A model generated the notes under the pieces. The model was not told the DNA's origin, searched no databases, and saw nothing but the letters and a program-made list of their open reading frames with translations. A stretch of DNA of 64,000 nt from Alistipes shahii WAL 8301 (GTDB lineage: Bacteria > Bacteroidota > Bacteroidia > Bacteroidales > Rikenellaceae). Position numbers and translations under genes: made by a program. The stretch covers positions 3,410,001 to 3,474,000 of the forward strand of contig NZ_CP102253.1 of the NCBI RefSeq assembly GCF_025145845.1. The letters are read 5' to 3'. Position 1 is the stretch's first letter; each line of letters starts with the position of its first letter. Shown here one piece after another: positions 60,077 to 64,000 of this stretch.

Positions 60077-61657
60077 ATGATGAAGAAAAAGAGCCACCCG
60101 GAATTCGTGCGTGCCCTGAAGGCGCGGAATCTCAAAATCACGGTCGTCGGAACATACGAAAACTGCCTCTCCCGGGTTGCCGTAAGATGCGACGTATGCG
60201 GTTGGGAGTGGGCGCCGGTCGGGGGCAGCCTGTTGCGCGGCCACGGTTGTCCCAAGTGCGCGGGAACCATGCGGAAATCCCACGCGGAGTTCGTGGAGGA
60301 GCTAAAATCCAGAAGGGATGACGTGATCATCGTCGGCCCGTATGTGAAAGCGCTCGAAAAGACCCGGTTCCGGTTCCTGAAATGCGGACACGAATGGGAC
60401 GTGACCCCTGCGCATATACTTAACGGCCGGGGATGTCCGTTGTGCGCGCATTCCCGCCGGGGAGCGTCCCAGCGGCTGACGATGGAGCGTTTTTTGAAAC
60501 GCCTCCATAAAATCGACCGGAATCTCGTCGTCCGGGAGGGCGGGAAATATGTAAACTATACGACGCCGATCCCTCTCCGCTGCAACGCCTGCAAATACGA
60601 GTACGAAGTAAAGCCGAGCGATGTTCTGCACGGTGGCGGCTGTCCGAACTGCCACAGGGCATGCACTTCCTTTCCGGAACAGTTTATCCGCCACGCCTTT
60701 GTCCGCATGCTCGGCGAATCGGAAGTCCTGTCGCGGGACAAGACTGCGGCAGGTGTCGAACTGGACGTCTGCATTCCCGCCTTGAGGGCGGCCGTGGAAC
60801 CCGGTTCGTGGTACTGGCATCGGAATCTGGTGGAGAGGGATCGGGAAAAGCGTCTGCTGTGCGAAAGGAAAGGCATCCGGCTGATAACCGTATATGACCA
60901 TTATGATGAAACGGCCGTTCCTTTCGACGATTGCCTGGTGACTCCCTGCGACCTTGCCTCCCGCCGGAATATGGACAAGCTGGTTGCGGTGACGAAAACC
61001 CTCCTCGGGGCGTTCGGGCTGGATTCGGACCTCGCCGCGGGCGAATGGGAGACGATCCGGAGGAGGGCCGAACTGGATTCGCGGCGGATGACCACCGAAG
61101 AATTCCGGGCGGAGCTGGCCGGGATCAATGATAAAATCGAGGTTATCGGCGAATACACGAGGGCCTCTGATAAAATCAGGGTGCGGTGCAAGGTCTGCAA
61201 TCACGAGTGGTCCGTTGCGCCCACGACCCTGCGCCGGGGTTCGGGATGCGCCAGCTGTGCCGGCAGGTTGAAACTCACGCATGAACGGTTCGTCGAAAGA
61301 TTGAACCTGTTGCATCCGGAGATCGTCCCTCTGACCGAGTATGTCAACAGCCAGACCCGCATGACATTCGAGTGCAGGGCCTGCGGCCATGTATGGTCGG
61401 CGCAGGCGTATGGCCTCATCGCGAAATCCCGCTCTTCCGGCTGCCGGAAATGCTCCGTTTGGGCGATGCTGCGACGACGAAGCCGGAAGGTAAGGTGCAT
61501 CACCACCGGTGAGGTGTTCGACACGCTTCGGGAAGCCGCCGCCAAATACGGCGTCAGCCGCTCGGCGATCAGCCAGTGTTGCAGCGAGCCTCCGAAACTC
61601 AAACGTGCCGGCGGCCGGGAGTGGGAATACGTCGACCTGCTTTCCGGAGAGCGTTGA
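60077..61657 (+). CDS. Multi-zinc-ribbon protein with Vsr-like nuclease core and NUMOD-like C-terminus
   Basis: 526 aa, no signal peptide. Five repeats of about 60 residues share a hydrophobic lead (SHAEFVEEL, THERFVERL) and a treble-clef/zinc-ribbon pair: C38/C41-C58/C61; a degenerate second with only C103, C120 and C123; C169/C172-C189/C192; C371/C374-C391/C394; C433/C436-C456/C459. Between repeats 3 and 4, residues 197-300 look like a Vsr/DUF559-type PD-(D/E)xK nuclease (VELDVCIP with Asp230, VEPGSWYWH with Glu241, then a D-x-x-K pattern and GIRLITVYD). Residues 470-526 resemble NUMOD1 (CITTGEVFDTLREAAAKYGV). This architecture suggests a free-standing homing or defence-type endonuclease. 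It lies beside tRNA-Lys. Function is inferred. Confidence 0.75.
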   Translation: MMKKKSHPEFVRALKARNLKITVVGTYENCLSRVAVRCDVCGWEWAPVGGSLLRGHGCPKCAGTMRKSHAEFVEELKSRRDDVIIVGPYVKALEKTRFRFLKCGHEWDVTPAHILNGRGCPLCAHSRRGASQRLTMERFLKRLHKIDRNLVVREGGKYVNYTTPIPLRCNACKYEYEVKPSDVLHGGGCPNCHRACTSFPEQFIRHAFVRMLGESEVLSRDKTAAGVELDVCIPALRAAVEPGSWYWHRNLVERDREKRLLCERKGIRLITVYDHYDETAVPFDDCLVTPCDLASRRNMDKLVAVTKTLLGAFGLDSDLAAGEWETIRRRAELDSRRMTTEEFRAELAGINDKIEVIGEYTRASDKIRVRCKVCNHEWSVAPTTLRRGSGCASCAGRLKLTHERFVERLNLLHPEIVPLTEYVNSQTRMTFECRACGHVWSAQAYGLIAKSRSSGCRKCSVWAMLRRRSRKVRCITTGEVFDTLREAAAKYGVSRSAISQCCSEPPKLKRAGGREWEYVDLLSGER

Positions 61658-61722
61658 CCTGACGCGGCCGATGCGCGGGAACCGGCCGGATAAAACCGGT
61701 CTCTCCTTCCCGAAAACGAAAA

Positions 61723-61746
61723 AAGGAAGGCCTCGACCTTCCTTTC
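61723..61746 (-). terminator. Terminator of tRNA-Lys
   Basis: 9-bp stem (61723-61731 with 61738-61746), 6-base loop, followed on the minus strand by TTTTTCGTTTTC. Confidence 0.75.
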
Positions 61747-61748
61747 TC

Positions 61749-61824
61749 TGGTGATCCCGCTGGGGCTCGAACCCAGGACCCCAACATTAAAAGTGTTGTG
61801 CTCTACCAGCTGAGCTACGGAATC
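61749..61824 (-). tRNA. tRNA-Lys (anticodon TTT), CCA encoded
   Basis: 76 bases including the 3' CCA. Acceptor GATTCCG pairs with CGGGATC (one G-U pair), discriminator A. The anticodon loop is CTTTTAA on stem CAACA/TGTTG. The T-arm loop is TTCGAGC. Unlike tRNA-Met in this window, CCA is encoded. Confidence 0.95.
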
Positions 61825-61864
61825 TCCGTGTGCCAAAATGGGAATCGTTTCCGTTTTGGTGGTG

Positions 61865-61894
61865 CAAATGTACGGATTTATTTTTAAAATCCAA
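61865..61894 (-). promoter_or_regulatory. Promoter of tRNA-Lys
   Basis: Minus strand TTG (61892-61894), 19 bases, TACATTTG (61865-61872), 40 bases before the tRNA. Confidence 0.7.
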
Positions 61895-62029
61895 TACCCG
61901 GCCTGCAAATTTTGCGCAAAAGTGTGTTTTTTGCCTTTCCGGCTGCCGGATGCCGCCTGCAGGCGATAGGCGTCCGGGCATCTTCCGGCGGTTTCGGCCG
62001 GCCGGGATTGTGAAATTTGGCGCGCGGAT

Positions 62030-62060
62030 TTTGTTTTGCCGAAATAAAAGGATATTTTTG
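62030..62060 (+). promoter_or_regulatory. Promoter of the carboxynorspermidine dehydrogenase gene
   Basis: TTTG at 62030-62033, exactly 19 bases, then TATTTTTG at 62053-62060: a textbook Bacteroidota promoter 43 bases before the ATG. Confidence 0.8.
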
Positions 62061-62103
62061 TAGGCGTTAAGATGAAATCTAACTTTTAAAACCGAATAAT
62101 TCT

Positions 62104-63294
62104 ATGTGTAAAGCGCTGATAATCGGAGCCGGCGGCGTCGGAACGGTGGTGACGCAGAAAATCGCGGCCAATCCCGTCTTCACGGACGTGATGCTGGCCA
62201 GCCGTACCAAATCCAAATGCGACGCCGTTGCGGCCGCCATCGGCGGCAACCGCGTGAAGACCGCCGAGGTCGACGCCGACAGCGTGCCGCAGCTGTGCGA
62301 ACTGTTCCGCGCGTTCAAACCCGACATCGTGGTCAACGTGGCGCTTCCGTACCAGGATCTCACGATCATGGACGCCTGCCTCGAATGCGGCTGCAACTAC
62401 CTCGACACGGCCAACTACGAGCCGAAGGACGAGGCGCATTTCGAATACTCGTGGCAGTGGGCCTATCAGGACCGCTTCAAGGCCGCGGGACTCACGGCGA
62501 TCCTCGGCTGTGGTTTCGACCCGGGCGTGACGGCCATCTTCACGGCCTATGCCGCCAAGCACCATTTCGATGAAATCCACTACCTCGACATCGTCGACTG
62601 CAACGCCGGCAACCACGGCATGGCTTTCGCCACGAACTTCAACCCCGAGATCAACATCCGCGAGGTGACCCAGAAAGGGCGTTATTACGAGAACGGAGAG
62701 TGGGTGGTGACCGAGCCGCACGAGATCCACAAGCCGCTCAATTATCCGGGCATCGGCGAGCGCGAGTCGTACGTCATCTACCACGAGGAGCTGGAGTCGC
62801 TCGTGAAGAACTATCCCACGATCCGGCGTGCGCGCTTCTGGATGACCTTCGGTCAGGAGTACCTGACGCACCTGCGCGTGATCCAGAACATCGGCATGGC
62901 GCGTATCGACCCGATCATCTACAACGGGGTCGAGATCGTCCCGATCCAGTTCCTCAAGGCGGTTCTTCCCGATCCCAAGTCTCTGGGCGCCAACTATCAC
63001 GGCCAGACCTCGATCGGCTGCCGCATCAAGGGCCTGAAGGACGGCAAGGAGCGCACCTACTATATTTATAACAACTGCGACCACGAACAAGCTTTCAAGG
63101 AGACCGGCACGCAGGCCGTGTCGTTCACCACGGGCGTTCCGGCGGCTTTGGGCGCTTCGATGTGGGCCAAGGGCCTCTGGCGCGGCGCCGGCGTGTTCAA
63201 CGTCGAGGAGTTCGATCCCGATCCGTTCCTCGCCGAGCTGGGCGAGCAGGGCCTGCCGTGGCACGAGCTGTTCGATGTGAATCTCGAAGTGTAG
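62104..63294 (+). CDS. Carboxynorspermidine/carboxyspermidine dehydrogenase (saccharopine dehydrogenase family)
   Basis: 396 aa. N-terminal Rossmann fold with IGAGGVGTVV (about 7-16); ASRTKSKCDA follows as the cofactor ribose-phosphate contact typical of NADPH use. The middle (GCGFDPGVTAIF, NAGNHG) and C-terminus (FTTGVPAALGASMWAKGLW) match the carboxynorspermidine branch rather than lysine-pathway enzymes. It condenses aspartate semialdehyde with putrescine (or diaminopropane) to carboxyspermidine, an alternative route to spermidine. The gene for the next enzyme, the decarboxylase NspC, follows after 427 bases, which supports the assignment. Confidence 0.92.
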   Translation: MCKALIIGAGGVGTVVTQKIAANPVFTDVMLASRTKSKCDAVAAAIGGNRVKTAEVDADSVPQLCELFRAFKPDIVVNVALPYQDLTIMDACLECGCNYLDTANYEPKDEAHFEYSWQWAYQDRFKAAGLTAILGCGFDPGVTAIFTAYAAKHHFDEIHYLDIVDCNAGNHGMAFATNFNPEINIREVTQKGRYYENGEWVVTEPHEIHKPLNYPGIGERESYVIYHEELESLVKNYPTIRRARFWMTFGQEYLTHLRVIQNIGMARIDPIIYNGVEIVPIQFLKAVLPDPKSLGANYHGQTSIGCRIKGLKDGKERTYYIYNNCDHEQAFKETGTQAVSFTTGVPAALGASMWAKGLWRGAGVFNVEEFDPDPFLAELGEQGLPWHELFDVNLEV

Positions 63295-63296
63295 GT

Positions 63297-63380
63297 TTTT
63301 GAAGATTGCGGCGCAGATGCCGCACATCCCTCAAAATCCCCGGATGGATAGTGCCGAAGTACGTCCCATCCGGGGATTTT
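63297..63380 (+). ncRNA. Structured intergenic element, copy 2 (downstream of the carboxynorspermidine dehydrogenase gene)
   Basis: TTTTGAAGA (63297-63305), GCAGAT (63313-63318) inside a small TGCGGC/GCCGCA hairpin, then a 15-bp outer stem (63333-63347 with 63366-63380). In its loop the TA/GT internal-loop bases and an inner stem GTGC/GTAC closed by CGAA repeat the plan of copy 1 with compensating changes. TTTTTC at the end lets this copy also act as a terminator. Confidence 0.55.
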
Positions 63381-63721
63381 TCACGATGCACGACAGATGC
63401 ACCGCACCGATCGAAAACCGCAGCGGGATTTTCCGCTCCTCCAAAATCAAAACTGTCGTATCGTTTTCCGCAGAACCGCTTTTCCCGAAATGCCCCTGCC
63501 GGCGACCGGCTCCGATGCTTATTTCCGGACCGGGTTTCGCAAGCGATAAGTATAAATGCGTATTTTCCCGAAAACCAAGCCTGCGCAGCGTGGTTTTCAG
63601 GAGGTTTTTGCTACTTTTGCAACTGTTTTGGACGTTTTCGTTGAGCGAGGGCAGAGCCGGGCTTGCCCGGATTATGCCGAGCGGAGAAAACGAAGGATGA
63701 AATCCAACTAAAAACAATTCG
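63381..63721. other. Intergenic region and leader of nspC
   Basis: No credible gene; a 133-codon frame from 63299 to 63700 crosses the terminator and has no protein-like features. A TACTTTTG -7 box lies at 63612-63619. Downstream, 63633-63639 pairs with 63686-63692, 63650-63653 with 63675-63678 and 63657-63661 with 63666-63670, giving a three-tier hairpin in the presumed nspC leader. Confidence 0.5.
63612..63619 (+). promoter_or_regulatory. -7 box (TACTTTTG) of nspC
   Basis: Exact consensus; gives a leader of about 97 bases that contains the three-tier hairpin. Confidence 0.5.
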
Positions 63722-64000
63722 ATGATTGACTTTCTGAAACTGCCTTCACCGTGCTACGTCCTCGACGAGGAGCTGCTGGACCGGAACCTGGCGACTGTCG
63801 ACCGTGTGCGCCGGGAATCGGGCGCCGAAATTATCGTCGCCCTGAAGGCCTGCGCCATGTGGAGCATTTTTCCCGAGCTGGCGAAGCATTCCGACGGTGC
63901 GACTGCAAGTTCCGCCGCCGAGGCGCGTCTCGTTTTCGAGGAGTTCGGGCGTCCCGCCCACACCTACGCCCCGGTCTACACGGACTCCAATATCGACGAA
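63722..64000 (+). CDS. nspC: Carboxynorspermidine decarboxylase, N-terminal 93 codons
   Basis: The gene runs off the right edge. The N-terminus PSPCYVLDEELLDRNL and the segment IIVALKACAMWSIF, with the PLP-binding Lys in ALKA, then GATASSAAEARL are those of fold-III PLP decarboxylases of the NspC type. It decarboxylates carboxynorspermidine/carboxyspermidine, completing the pathway begun by the upstream dehydrogenase. The ATG at 63722 gives the normal family N-terminus. Confidence 0.9.
   Translation, partial: MIDFLKLPSPCYVLDEELLDRNLATVDRVRRESGAEIIVALKACAMWSIFPELAKHSDGATASSAAEARLVFEEFGRPAHTYAPVYTDSNIDE

Noticed and set aside
63299..63700. 133-codon plus-strand frame between the carboxynorspermidine dehydrogenase gene and nspC
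   Set aside because: It runs through a 15-bp terminator stem and a promoter box and shows no protein-like pattern.

Overview
The window looks like a chromosome segment of a high-GC member of the Bacteroidales, most likely Alistipes or a close relative in Rikenellaceae. This is judged from a SusC/SusD locus, BACON/DUF5689-type surface lipoproteins, Bacteroidota promoters (TTTG or TTG, about 19 bp, then TAnnTTTG) and the carboxynorspermidine route to spermidine. I see no phage, insertion sequence, CRISPR array or rRNA.

Layout. 1-1539 (minus): a small TatD-like hydrolase, the tRNA t6A dehydratase TcdA, and the first codons of a 2-hydroxyacid dehydrogenase. 1875-7780 (plus): a complete nqrABCDEF operon for the Na+-pumping NADH:quinone reductase; its NqrC carries an unexpected N-terminal rubredoxin-like domain. 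8149-8784: an unknown exported protein. 8934-24214 (minus): a SusC/SusD locus with four further surface-type lipoproteins, an EEP-fold phosphodiesterase lipoprotein and a GH20 hexosaminidase. Its SusC is broken by one in-frame TAG. A membrane-spanning DUF6377-type regulator (24525-26201, plus) diverges from it. 26293-33058: an ion channel, tRNA-Met, a peptide deformylase with a lipoprotein signal, a PoxB-type pyruvate oxidase, a biotin-dependent decarboxylase/carboxylase subunit and an AI-2E family permease. 33204-41294: an Oar-like TonB-dependent receptor, a HAD phosphatase, a YhiM homologue, a membrane pyrophosphatase and MscL. 41466-49775 (plus): a tightly packed seven-gene operon (Na+/solute symporter, large amidase, GNAT, YqeY, BASS transporter, MFS exporter, CatB/Vat-like acetyltransferase). 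49746-54740: small membrane protein, SDR, beta-phosphoglucomutase-like HAD, DUF5686 outer-membrane protein and YbaK. 55032-58388 (minus): rmlACDB for dTDP-L-rhamnose. 58549-61657 (plus): WbuC-type cupin, a nucleotidyltransferase, and a multi-zinc-ribbon protein with a Vsr-like nuclease core and NUMOD-like tail. 61749-61824: tRNA-Lys. 62104-64000: carboxynorspermidine dehydrogenase and the start of the decarboxylase.

How it fits together. Na+ recurs as an energy currency: Nqr, a biotin-dependent decarboxylase subunit, a membrane pyrophosphatase, a sodium:solute symporter and a BASS carrier. The SusCD locus pairs outer-membrane import with a surface phosphodiesterase and DUF5689 (possibly OB-like) lipoproteins, so a phosphodiester or nucleic-acid-containing substrate is a reasonable hypothesis. 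The most novel items are the rubredoxin-NqrC fusion, the zinc-ribbon/nuclease/NUMOD protein, the exported deformylase and a twice-occurring hairpin element with covarying base pairs downstream of yhiM and of the carboxynorspermidine dehydrogenase gene.
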